From Bigelowiella natans CCMP2755 (lineage: Eukaryota > Cercozoa > Chlorarachniophyceae): a DNA stretch of 39,963 bases. A model generated the notes under the pieces. The model worked only from the letters and a program-made list of their open reading frames with translations. It was not told the DNA's origin and searched no databases. The position numbers were made by a program, and so were the translations under genes. This document shows, one piece after another, positions 23,489 to 32,721 of the stretch (within the stretch, counting starts at the first letter, position 1; every line of letters begins with the position of its first letter). The DNA lies in assembly GCA_000320545.1 (NCBI GenBank), contig ADNK01002368.1, positions 37,501 to 77,463 on the forward strand, given 5' to 3'.

Positions 23489-25249
23489 TGTGTGCGTCTT
23501 CTTCTCCGCTTTGATGTCTCCTATATAGGTACTCGATGAAGCTCATACGATACGTCATAGGAATACGCTAATGTCGCAGGCATGTGTCGCTCTAAAGGTG
23601 TGTATAATTAATAATTAATAGGAAGAAGAAGATACCATGATGGCACTGCTACCACCTCTTCGACCTTGCATGAATAATAATGCGTTGTAAACGTACCTAG
23701 CGAGCGAGTGCGTCTCTTAGCAAGCTTCCACCCCCCCCCCCCCCCCCCCCTTTTTCATCATCTAGGCTGAAAGGCGCTGGTGCATTACAGGAACGCCCTT
23801 TCAAAACACGGTGACAATTCATTCTTGCGATTCGAAGAATGAGGGGGGACGACGACGATGATGATGATGATGATGATGACGCAGCGCTTATAGAGAAAAA
23901 TATCACTGAACGTCGCGCTAGAAGTATCTCAGCGTGATTAGCGCATCAGTACAGAAATCGTCAACGGTGTTTCTCTTTCGATTATGATGAATGTTATTGC
24001 TATGATCTCGCTGATGATGACGATGATGATGGTTGTGTTCAGATCGATGATGCGTTTGCATTGCTGTCATTCATTCGCGTGGACCCCTTCGGAAACTATC
24101 CATTTTGGTTATAATAGCACAGATCATATTCTCCTCCCTCCGTCATAAAATGCAACACTTTAATCAAAAGCTAAGACTTTACGTGCAACCATATAACAAC
24201 GACGACGACGAGAATAGTGATCAATTTTATACCGAATCTGTATCATTCGTGGATGATCCTTTCATGATGCACCATCACTCGCAGGTCCGAGTATGTTTCC
24301 GGCCCACTGAAGAATCAGGTATGTGTGCGCCAAAGAGAAAGGGGGGGAGGGGGGGGGGGGGCGACTAGAAGATGTTAATAACCGTCGTTGCTGTTGGTAG
24401 AACAACCGTGAGGAAGGAATGGAGCGCCTGCAGAAGATAATGACAGCAATTTGCCTCAGAAGGTAAGTTGGAGATGTCATTTATTTATGCTGCTGCTTTA
24501 TATATATATGTGGTGTTGTTGCATGCTCTATTGCCACTCACACACACTCTCATTAATGCATCACTTCTCATTTCTCCTCAATAGGAAAAAATCGGATAAG
24601 ATAAAGGGCCGTAACATCCTCCCACTGCCGCCGAAGAAGGACATCATTCAGAAAATAAAGCTCTCTGATTATGAACAAAAGGTGAGCGCATTGCGTGATG
24701 TGTGTGCGTGTGGGTGCGTGTGGGTGCGTGTGGGTGCGTGTGTCGGACGATGATGATGATGATGATGATGATGATAACATCTACGGTGGTGGTTGTATAT
24801 CAGATCTACGATGCCTTAGCAAAGTCCGGAAAGAAGAAATTCAGGTAGTAAGGGCAATGCTGCATATGGAGGGAAAATGCATGTGTGCGGTGTCGTCGTC
24901 CCACTGCGCTTTCATTCACACATCACTCACTTTGCTTTCCTCCTCCTCCTCCTCCTCCTCATATTCGTGAATGGCAAGATCCATGATGCGGTCGGATATC
25001 TTGCGCAAAGAGCAGTACGCATACGTGCTGCAGATGTTGCTCCGTATGCGGCAGGCTTGCGACGACATCAACCTAGTTCCTTCCAAGTACCACAACGGGT
25101 ACGGTTTTCTTTCATCGTGTAGTTAGTTACAGCAGTATATAATGTTGGTGCTGTTTGTTGGTACTACTACTTCTTTACCACAGATTTATCTCTACTGAGC
25201 ATCTCAATTGGAGTGAGCAGGTAGGAAAAGAGCCGTAGTTGTGTGTGCT

Positions 25250-25290
<41 letters not shown>

Positions 25291-25752
25291 ATACCATGGA
25301 ACTAAGTCGCCAACTTTTCTTGCTACGTATAAGCATCTCCTTCTGGTTCTTCATTATTGTCGTGTCCTCCTGCCGTCGTTTCCTTTGTCATCCGAACGAT
25401 TTTGCTTTGCCGCAGATTCTATCAATGTGGGAAAATGGCGCGGGCGACGAGTGCACGATCTGCTACGGTTCCTCCAACAAACAATTATCTTGTCTGCCGC
25501 TGCAACTGCTGAATCTCGTACGCATTGAATAATCCCCTCCTCTTGCTTTTCCTCCTGAAGGCAAACCCGAGGACCCTTGCATCGCATCAGGATGCGGACA
25601 CATCTACTGCAAGTCTTGTATGGAAGAGGCCATTGAAAAAGCTGAGAAGGAAGAGGAGGAGGGGGGTAGTGGCATGGGTCTCATGTGTGCGGAATGTGAT
25701 CAGGTAGAAGCAGAAATTGTAATAGTAAACAGTGGTGGTGGAGGTAGTAGTG

Positions 25753-25783
<31 letters not shown>

Positions 25784-26318
25784 AACCATTGTCTACAAAT
25801 TCATCGTCGAGCCATCTCATCATCATAATCGTTACATCGTGACTTGCTGCAGCCGATTCAAAAGAATGAGATCCTGACCAAAGAGCAGATGGACGAGTTG
25901 AAGAAGCAGGAGAGCGAGCGGGAGAAGAAGCGCATGGAGAATGCGAAGAATTCAAACTTTAGATCTTCGAAGGTATTGCTTGTGTTTATAGTGTGTGCGT
26001 GTGTCTGTTTAGTGTTACCGTAATCATCTCATCATCTGATGAGCTCATCATCATCATCATCATCATCATCATCACCACAACCATTTAGATGAAAACGCTT
26101 CTAAAGGCACTACAGAAGATCGGTGAAATGGACAGGACATTCAAGGTGTGATGATGATGATGATTGTACTCCTAGTAGTAGTTGTTGTTGTTGTAGTAGG
26201 GATGATAGTTCTGGTGGTGGTGGTGGTGGTGGTGGTGGTAAGGTGTCCCACGAGAAGCTAAATTGTGAGACAAAAATAGAGCTTGAATACTAAGATGTGT
26301 ATAGTGTGTAGTAAGTAT

Positions 26319-26398
<80 letters not shown>

Positions 26399-26819
26399 TG
26401 ATTTGTGTACTACTACATACATACATACAGGCAGTTATCTTCTCGCAGTTCACTTCCATGCTCGACATCGTGAAAACGGTTGCTTGCATGCTTGTCAGAA
26501 TATGCACACTTGAGATAATAATAATAACCTGGGATGATGGTGATGATGGGGATGAAGAGGATAACATTGATATTGATGATGATTGTGGTGGTGGTGGTGG
26601 TGATCATAAATTTATTTTCCATCATCCACCTCTTTCCTCTCCCATCAGAACCTCAATCGCGAAGGTTATAAGTGCGTGCGGATCGATGGGTGAGGAGACT
26701 CAACACCACAGCAACAGCAAAACATCATAAGATACCACCAGCACTGCAATCATCCTCATTGGAGTTTTACAATTAACATATTAATCAAGATACTTACCCT
26801 GTCCTCCTCTTTAATATTC

Positions 26820-26852
<33 letters not shown>

Positions 26853-27861
26853 CTATTACCAACAACAACAACAATAACAACATCAACAATACCAGGCGAA
26901 TGTCGAATCAAAGTCGTAAAAAGGCTATTACGGATTTTGCACAGGATCCTAGAGTCAAGGTGGTAGAAACTCATCAAGTGGAAGTGCGTGTGTGTGTGTG
27001 TGTGTGTCGATATGCTATGTGTTTTCCATGGCAGGTCATGTTGTATGTGGCTACTACAGCTGTATTAACACAAAGAAATGATGATTTCACTAATTACATC
27101 AGATCTTCCTGATCTCCCTCAAAGCTGGTGGGATGGGACTTAACCTGACACAAGCAAATACGGTGTTTCTTCTGGATCCTTGGTAATGATACTCATAATT
27201 ATAAAGATACTGATAATAAACAAACACCATCATCATCATCATCATCATCATCATATGACTTCCATGCAGAGGTTGATGATAACATCGATTCATACCCAGG
27301 TGGAATCCTGCGGCTGAAGACCAGGCGGTGGCACGTATTCACCGTTGTGGCCAGAAGAAAGTAGCGTTGCTAGATTCGATTCCTCTTTTAAGTTGTAGTA
27401 AACAGTAGTACACAAAGCGAAAAAATAGTGACAATATATGTCGAAAATACTACCTCGTGAGATGATCTACAGCAATGCTTGTTCTTCTGTGGGAGACCGT
27501 ATTTTGTAGTAGAGATGATGAATTTGGAAATGAGATATTCGGCGGTGGGAGGGGGGTGGGGGGGGGGCGTAGTGTTTTTGTGGTGCTAAAAGAGGGAGAA
27601 GAAGGTTTAGAGAATATTAGTCTTCCATTTAATTTACCGTTGTTTACTGTCGTCATCTTGTCATCTTGTCACTGTTTTCACTATCCAACAGCCGGTAAAC
27701 ATATTTCGCTTCATCACTCAAAACACGGTGGAGGAGAAAATACTCGATCTGCAAAAGGCGAAGCAAGAGATGATGACCACAGCGCTGACTCGGTATAAAC
27801 GACGCACAAAGAAGCAAATGAAAGCGGACCGGATCAAGAGAATCAAAACCCTTTTCAAGTA

Positions 27862-27862
<1 letters not shown>
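17933..27862 (+). CDS. RAD5/RAD16/HLTF-type SNF2 ATPase with embedded RING E3 domain
   Basis: 39 exons: 17933-18260, 18413-18584, 18733-18764, 18835-18911, 19141-19224, 19380-19435, 19635-19730, 19916-19997, 20288-20332, 20454-20564, 20722-20771, 20997-21070, 21212-21259, 21365-21405, 21657-21780, 21857-21940, 22132-22207, 22417-22499, 22675-23008, 23176-23217, 23529-23597, 23766-23810, 24043-24107, 24285-24318, 24401-24462, 24585-24681, 24804-24844, 24979-25098, 25184-25220, 25416-25491, 25561-25703, 25853-25972, 26089-26145, 26431-26478, 26649-26689, 26896-26959, 27103-27182, 27300-27360, 27692-27862 (TAG). All junctions keep phase except 19224/19380; product is about 1156 residues. Order: acidic N-terminus ([12 protein letters not shown]), a possible HIRAN-like region (exons 4-7, weak), [10 protein letters not shown], ATPase lobe 1, RING, lobe 2. 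Such nuclear proteins translocate on DNA and, with the RING, promote PCNA polyubiquitination in damage tolerance. Rad16-like repair or chromatin roles are equally open. Confidence 0.95.
18343..18369 (+). repeat. Intron core element, copy 1
   Basis: A 27-bp non-repetitive core beginning ACATAATATAATATAGTC and ending TTTAACATG, preceded by (TA)n (about 18307-18342) and followed by (GT)n to 18401. It lies in intron 1 of the SNF2 gene. An identical core with the same flanking repeats is in intron 7 (19834-19860). Confidence 0.95.
19101..19134 (+). repeat. (CTG)n tract directly upstream of a 3' splice site
   Basis: Eleven CTG units lie just before CATATAG, the acceptor of exon 19141-19224. It takes the place of the polypyrimidine tract. 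A (CAT)n run at about 19046-19068 lies just upstream. Confidence 0.9.
19834..19860 (+). repeat. Intron core element, copy 2
   Basis: Exact match of all 27 bases to 18343-18369, again with (TA)n before (about 19816-19833) and (GT)n after (19861-19880), in the intron between exons 19635-19730 and 19916-19997 of the same gene. Confidence 0.95.
21857..23810 (+). other. SNF2 ATPase lobe 1 with a charged insertion
   Basis: Motif [21 protein letters not shown] (21857-21940); Ia [15 protein letters not shown] (22132-22207); [12 protein letters not shown] (22417-22499); [16 protein letters not shown] (22675-22733); motif [15 protein letters not shown] (23529-23597); motif [16 protein letters not shown] (23766-23810). 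A Lys/Ser/Gly-rich insertion of about 90 residues (22734-23008, containing [17 protein letters not shown]) sits between ITTYE and the exon leading to DEAH. It may act as a nuclear localisation or DNA-binding segment. Confidence 0.95.
23729..23750 (+). repeat. Poly-C tract before the acceptor of SNF2 motif III exon
   Basis: About 20 C followed by TTTTTCATCATCTAG, the acceptor of exon 23766-23810. Shorter C runs stand before the acceptors of exons 18835, 22417, 22675 and 23176. Confidence 0.9.
25416..25972 (+). other. C3HC4 RING finger between the ATPase lobes
   Basis: [15 protein letters not shown] ends exon 25416-25491. Exon 25561-25703 continues [20 protein letters not shown] and, after an acidic loop ([13 protein letters not shown]), MCAECDQ; exon 25853-25972 continues [12 protein letters not shown]. 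The metal ligands fit C-x2-C ... C-x-H-x2-C-x2-C ... C-x2-C. The donor TCTT|GTCTGC at 25491 is chosen because it alone keeps phase and gives LSC-KPED. An E2-binding ubiquitin ligase role follows from the family. Confidence 0.9.
26316..26398 (+). repeat. Palindromic (AC)n-(AT)n-(GT)n array in an SNF2 intron
   Basis: About 20 bp of AC, then about 40 bp of AT, then about 22 bp of GT form a nearly perfect inverted repeat of about 80 bp. It sits in the intron 26146-26430. The transcript would fold into one long hairpin. Confidence 0.95.
26431..27360 (+). other. SNF2 helicase C-terminal lobe
   Basis: [16 protein letters not shown] (motif IV), [19 protein letters not shown] (IVa), [20 protein letters not shown] (motif V), [20 protein letters not shown] and CGQKK (motif VI, R-x-H-R-x-G-Q). 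The final exon ends [15 protein letters not shown] plus a basic tail. All core residues are present, so an active ATPase is expected. Confidence 0.95.
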
Positions 27863-27894
<32 letters not shown>

Positions 27895-27895
27895 G
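27859..27895 (+). repeat. (AGT)n tract starting at the SNF2 stop codon
   Basis: The stop TAG (27860-27862) is the first unit of a (TAG/AGT)n run that forms the start of the 3' UTR. Confidence 0.85.
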
Positions 27896-28140
27896 TTCTC
27901 CATCGCGTTGGCTCTATGACGAGGTGTTTGCCAAGCAGCAGCATCACTGAGAATTAACATGTAGACAAGGAAGGAAAAAAAGAAGAACAAGAAGATGAAG
28001 GAAACATTATTCAGGAACTATGCCGTCTCAGTCTTCAATGAATATGATATATTTTATTATTGTGGCTGGTCATCACACTAATCATCGCCCAATACCGGTG
28101 ATGGAGTAATGAGAGAATAACGCAATAACAGTTGGCATTG

Positions 28141-28470
28141 CTAGATTGCCTAGCTAGCTAGCTCCAAAATCAAGAGAGACATTGCAGATCGACTGCATCA
28201 AACATGCAGTTTGTCGATATATCTAGACATCCTAATCTGATGACCATTCACGCGCTGCTACGCTAGTACGTACGCTCGCCTAATTGTTACACAGAGATAT
28301 GCACAGCAAGGGAGCGCGCCAATAAAGATGCTTATGTGTGCACATACGCACACCCAGCTAGCTAGCTAGCTAGCCAGAGGATGCTCAACAGTATGCTCGC
28401 GCATGCTAGCATGGCGCGGAGCCGAGCTCGTCGCATCCAGCCATAGCACAGCATATTGTACCATAGCTAG
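28141..28470. repeat. CTAG/GCTAGC palindrome-rich stretch
   Basis: Twelve CTAG tetramers in 330 bp (about 1.3 expected by chance), including (GCTA)n runs at 28149-28163 and 28354-28374, with GCATGC and GCGCGC words in between. It sits in the 3' region between two converging genes. Confidence 0.8.
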
Positions 28471-28779
28471 ATGGACTGTGTCGATCTATAGTTTATCGAT
28501 CAGCAGTAATAAGCTGCAATTATTATTTCACATGCATACACGGCGCACGCATACGACATACATGCACAAATGTTTATTACAGATACACCTCGTTACTACT
28601 GCTTTAATTAATTGATTGGCATATACGCTTACTTACGCACGCATCAATAATGCTCGGGATAGATTTGCTAATTGTACGATGATGATGAGTGAATATTCAA
28701 TCAGATCGGGAATTTTAAATTAACTCACCTTCGCACACATGCACTACCCTACCCTGCATGCACTTTCAACACGCATCGC

Positions 28780-28831
28780 CGGGTTGGGTGGGGTGGTATG
28801 GGTTGGGATAGGTTGGGACAGGGTGGGGTGT
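28780..28831 (+). other. G-quadruplex-like cluster
   Basis: Eight runs of three or four G, separated by one to five bases mostly T and A, in the style GGGTTGGGTGGGG. It lies on the + strand between the SNF2 and MYB stops. Confidence 0.75.
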
Positions 28832-29649
28832 TGAAATTGGGCCATGTGTGGTTGTTTCGAAGCGCGTTCTCTGCGAACATTACGGCGTGGCGTGCGTTGA
28901 GGAAATCTGCCCACGATGGATGGAGAGGGTGGTGTGAAGCGACAGGCAGGTGATAAATGACAACTATTCTATACAACTGCCAAGGAATCCTGAGAGCTAG
29001 CTGCAGCTTTGTTCTGGTACTTTTGACATCATTCTCAGGCACAAGGCCGTGAGACCAGCAGATCGCTCGAGAAGGTGGAGGAGACGTGTACCACGTATTT
29101 ATTTCTATCGTCGGCAAGGTAAATACATGATGGTGGTCACACCTCTCGCTGATTTCCCCCTCGACTCGCCAGCATTAAATGTTCGTAACCATTTGTGATC
29201 ACGGCCATAAATGAAACTACACTTATATCTTAATATACATATAATACATATATACAATTAGATATAAACGTGTTCGTCTCTGTATAAGCGAGAAAGGAAA
29301 ATCAAGTGGCTCTGAGGAAAGGACTGCTGAATAGAATCACTTCAGCAGAATTTAATAAAAAATAAGAGGGTGGAGGGTAAGGGGAAGAATGGGTTTTGTA
29401 TATGGATGGGGAAACCAAGGGTCTATCGAACAACCAGCAGTTTCATGATAGTGAAGATGATTGCTGATGATTGCTGCAAAGCATCTAGTTACAAGATCTT
29501 TTGAGTAGTAGTTACATGCTGCTATGGAGAGGGGGTGAGAGGAGGAGTTGACAGTCATTATCATCATATTCTTAGTCATCAATGGTGTGCTTTGGCCCTG
29601 CTGCTGGCCGATGTGTCTCTCGGAAAGGAGGAGAAGCAGCAGCAGCCCG

Positions 29650-32600
29650 TCACCGTCGCGTCGGCGAGGCCAAAGGCTGGTTGGAAAGAATGGAGGGCGG
29701 TAGCGCAGGGGCTGAGTAATACATCGGGGGCGTGTGCCCAACGATATCATGATCGCCCATAATGGACGCTCGCCCCAGCCTGCCATCGTTCAGCCCCCCC
29801 TCTAGCTTCGGACTGCTCCCGAAGTCCCTCTCCCCCTTCGTCTTGTCGAAGGTGAATACGGGGGGCTGCTTGCCGCTGCCTTCGCCGTTCTTCGCCGCCG
29901 AGTTCTTCATCGTACTGAGGTTGGGCGGCGTGAGCGGGATCATGCCGTCCATTGATACCGCCCCGCCGGACGTGGGCGTCAGGCCCGCCGTTGTCGTCTT
30001 TTTCCGGTGAGGGCTCGGCATCGGCTTGATGAACTTGCCCCCCCCCCTATTGTTCTTGGCTACCGCGGCTGACGAGACACCGGTCGTCTTATTTGCAATG
30101 ATGTGTACACCGTGGCCCGCCGTCGTCATGCCGACAGCAGCAGCAGCAGTTGTGGCCTTCCTACTAATGATGTTATTGTTGTTGACAGATGATTGGGCTG
30201 CAGAAGACATTGCGCGTAAGCTCGCCGTTGTCGTGCTGTGGCCATAGCCCCCAGCCGCTGGTGCCATTCGGAGCATGTGGCTGCTGCCTGCCACGCCCTG
30301 CTGCGAGAGAGAGGGTGTTGTGACCCCGATCTCGCTCCTGGAATTTGAGGAGGAGGAGGAGGAGGAGGAAGAGCCCAGTGACTGCATCGTCGAAGCCGAC
30401 GCTGCTGCACTACTGCTGCCCCCTCTCATGGTTAGCGATTGCTGCAGGGGAGGAACGGCCACTTTGAGGTTGGATCTCAGCCGTCCTTTCGCCGGCGAAG
30501 ACTGCACCAGGTTGATCCGTTGTCGCGCAACAGCTGCCGCAGCTGCGACGGCGGCGGCGCTAGTGGAGGCCATTGGGCTTTCTCCGTCAGTGCGGAACAT
30601 GGCCGAGGGGGTGAAGCCATTCAGCCCCCTCTGCTTCGAACGAGCAACGGAGTTCGGGGAAGGCTGATGCAGTCGCAAGGCGTCATTTGTTCCTCCTCCT
30701 CCTACTCCTCCATGTTTCCACACGTTCTTTCCAACTATGTGAAGACTACTCGACTGGGTGCTGCTGCTGCTGCTGCCTTGATGGGGGAGGGGCTTCCTTC
30801 CGAGCGCTGGGTTGACCGCGCCCCGCGAGGAGGAGGGTGTCCCCCAAGAGGGCGACAACGGGGCAGGAAAATTAAAGGCCGTCCGAGGGGATGGTCGTCG
30901 CGACGCCGGTGAGAACAGGCAGCTATTTGTTAGGTCGGTTGCTGCCTGGGGAGTCGTTCCGTGGGCAGCCAGGATTTGCTCTCCCATGGGTGTTCCTGCG
31001 GCAGTGTGCGGCGTATCCACCTTGTTGACCTGGAAGTCGAAGACGGACGTTTGTGTGACAGGCATGTTGCCGATCCTGTCGGGCTTCACCCGTACGCCGA
31101 GATTCGCTATCGAGCGAGCAGCGATGGACTCGTCTGTGATGCCGAGCTCCATAGCCCCGTCAATCTCAATCCTCTGATCAACAAAACAGTAACGTGTCTG
31201 TCACAATTTTATGCTAGAACTTGGAGCATTTTGGAAACGAGGGCATCAGCACACAACGTACGTTGGTCGAGGAGATGAGATCGTCGCCACTGTCGGCCTG
31301 CAGTAAGTTCCCGTAGCCTTGATGTCCGTTGCTCTTTTTGGTGCGTTTGCCAACACTGCCCTTGCGGTCACCACTCGGTCGCGAGGTTCTCCCGCGCTTC
31401 TGTCCCTTAGAAAATCTCTTCCTAGGACGCGGTTTCGAAGGGATAGGGACAATGCTGTCGACCACACCAAAAGAGTAAAATTGAGGATATCGTCCCCCAT
31501 ACTATATACATCCCCGACTACATCCCCGACTACACGTACCTGGGGTTTCTCTTCACAATATCTAAGCAGTATTGGTACAAAGGCTCCTTTGCGCCGTCAG
31601 GTTGGTGGCCCTTCCTTCTCTTACCGCCCTACAGTAAAAAGGAAATAACTCAAAATTGAGGCGTCATCCTTGGCTTACTTCATCTTCGGATTAACCTTTC
31701 CATTTGATGTTTCGCTAGGTGCTTCAGGATCCTACAAAGTTCAGCCAGTACATCAGTACATCGCCATTTCAGACACCAAAAAAGAACATTTCTCGTTAGT
31801 ATAGAACGATATCAAAAATCTCAAAAATATTTTCGTCATATATGCGGATGGTAACCTTGCCGTTCCGCATTTGCTGCCATTGACGCGAAACACGTCGCAT
31901 GGTTGAGTTCCATCGATTCTGCGAAATTGAGGAAATAAAGCATTCCGAATTAAAGACCACTTGCAAGTACGAAGCCTTCGTGTCTCTACCTTAATTGCAT
32001 TATCCGTCCGGCCGGGTAAGAGTTTAGCTATTTCTGACCATCGTGTCCCTACTCGTCTGTGTAGAAACACAATGTCGGTGAGTCAATAGATTTCTCCTTT
32101 TAACTGCCAAAACTTGGTTACTTATGGGCATTGATGAGAATTGTATCTTCTTCAGCTCCCCAGGCATCTTTCTTAATTTCGGGATTTAGATGGTTGTGCC
32201 ATCTTTCACGACACTGACGACGTTAGTAAGATAAGTAAGTTATGAGCAACTCAGCAACATGTTAACTCATCGAGATCGAGCGACTAAGCTAGGGAACCTG
32301 TTTTCCTGTTCTGCCCGGTCCTATTGCCTGGCCAATAAGCGCCCATTTCTTCACTCCATACTTGTGCACCAGTTCAACCACCATCCTAGAATACCATACA
32401 GCAGCATAAATGGTCCTCATGAGTATTGCGCTATTTAGATGGGATCGAATATGTGATGATATAAGGATGTTTTAATCTTTGCTATGAATATGCATCAAAG
32501 AATATCAGTTTCCACTTCACACATTAACCGCACGAAGGAATCCATTGCTCCAATGCTTGCAAAGGCCCGCTACACACCCGCACGCCCCCATCTCCCCAAA

Positions 32601-32721
32601 AACCAATCGTTGAAAGCGATGGCATTACTAACCGATCCTCCTCATCAGTCCAAGGCCTACGGTCATCGTGTTCCTCCTTCTGTTTCGGGGGGGGTTGGGC
32701 GGCTTGAGCGGCCGGGATCAT
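29650..32721 (-). CDS. MYB: R2R3 MYB DNA-binding protein, c-Myb-like
   Basis: Exons, all in phase: 32721-32633, 32385-32298, 32213-32122, 32056-31990, 31918-31856, 31731-31696, 31628-31540, 31454-31262, 31173-29650 (TGA). The product is about 746 residues, starting MIPAAQAAQPPPKQ. R2 reads RRPWTDEEDR, VVELVHKYGVKKWALIGQ, GRTGKQCRERWHNHLNPEI; R3 reads KKDAWGAEEDTILINAHK, RVGTRWSEIAKLLPGRTDNA, IKNRWNSTMRR. All six tryptophans are present, and R3 begins with Trp as in animal c-Myb rather than Ile/Phe as in plant R2R3 proteins. R1 is absent, unless it lies in an unseen upstream exon. The long last exon is disordered and rich in Ser, Ala, Gly and Pro, with basic S/TP motifs (SSPAKGRLRS, MPSPHRKKTT) suggesting CDK phosphorylation. 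Introns are 65-250 bp and microsatellite-free. Nuclear transcription regulator, possibly of cell-cycle genes. Confidence 0.93.

Larger units (their letters stand above)
27863..29649. other. Convergent intergenic spacer between SNF2 and MYB genes
   Basis: It holds the 3' UTRs of both genes. Apart from the TAG run at its left edge it lacks microsatellites. It contains a CTAG-rich palindromic stretch (28141-28470) and a G-quadruplex-like cluster (28780-28831). The - strand ORFs 29117-28749 and 29786-29352 have no family resemblance and are probably chance. A coding role for the first is not excluded. Confidence 0.65.

Noticed and set aside
28749-29117. - strand ORF of 122 aa near the G-rich cluster
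   Set aside because: No family match, and its C-terminal part is the complement of the G-run cluster (Pro-rich). Chance is more likely, although not excluded.
29352-29786. - strand ORF of 144 aa
   Set aside because: It overlaps the MYB stop region in another frame, shows no family resemblance, and its upstream part is the shadow of the MYB last exon.
30275-31177. + strand ORFs of 105-157 aa across 30.3-31.2 kb
   Set aside because: These are antisense shadows of the long GC-rich MYB last exon.
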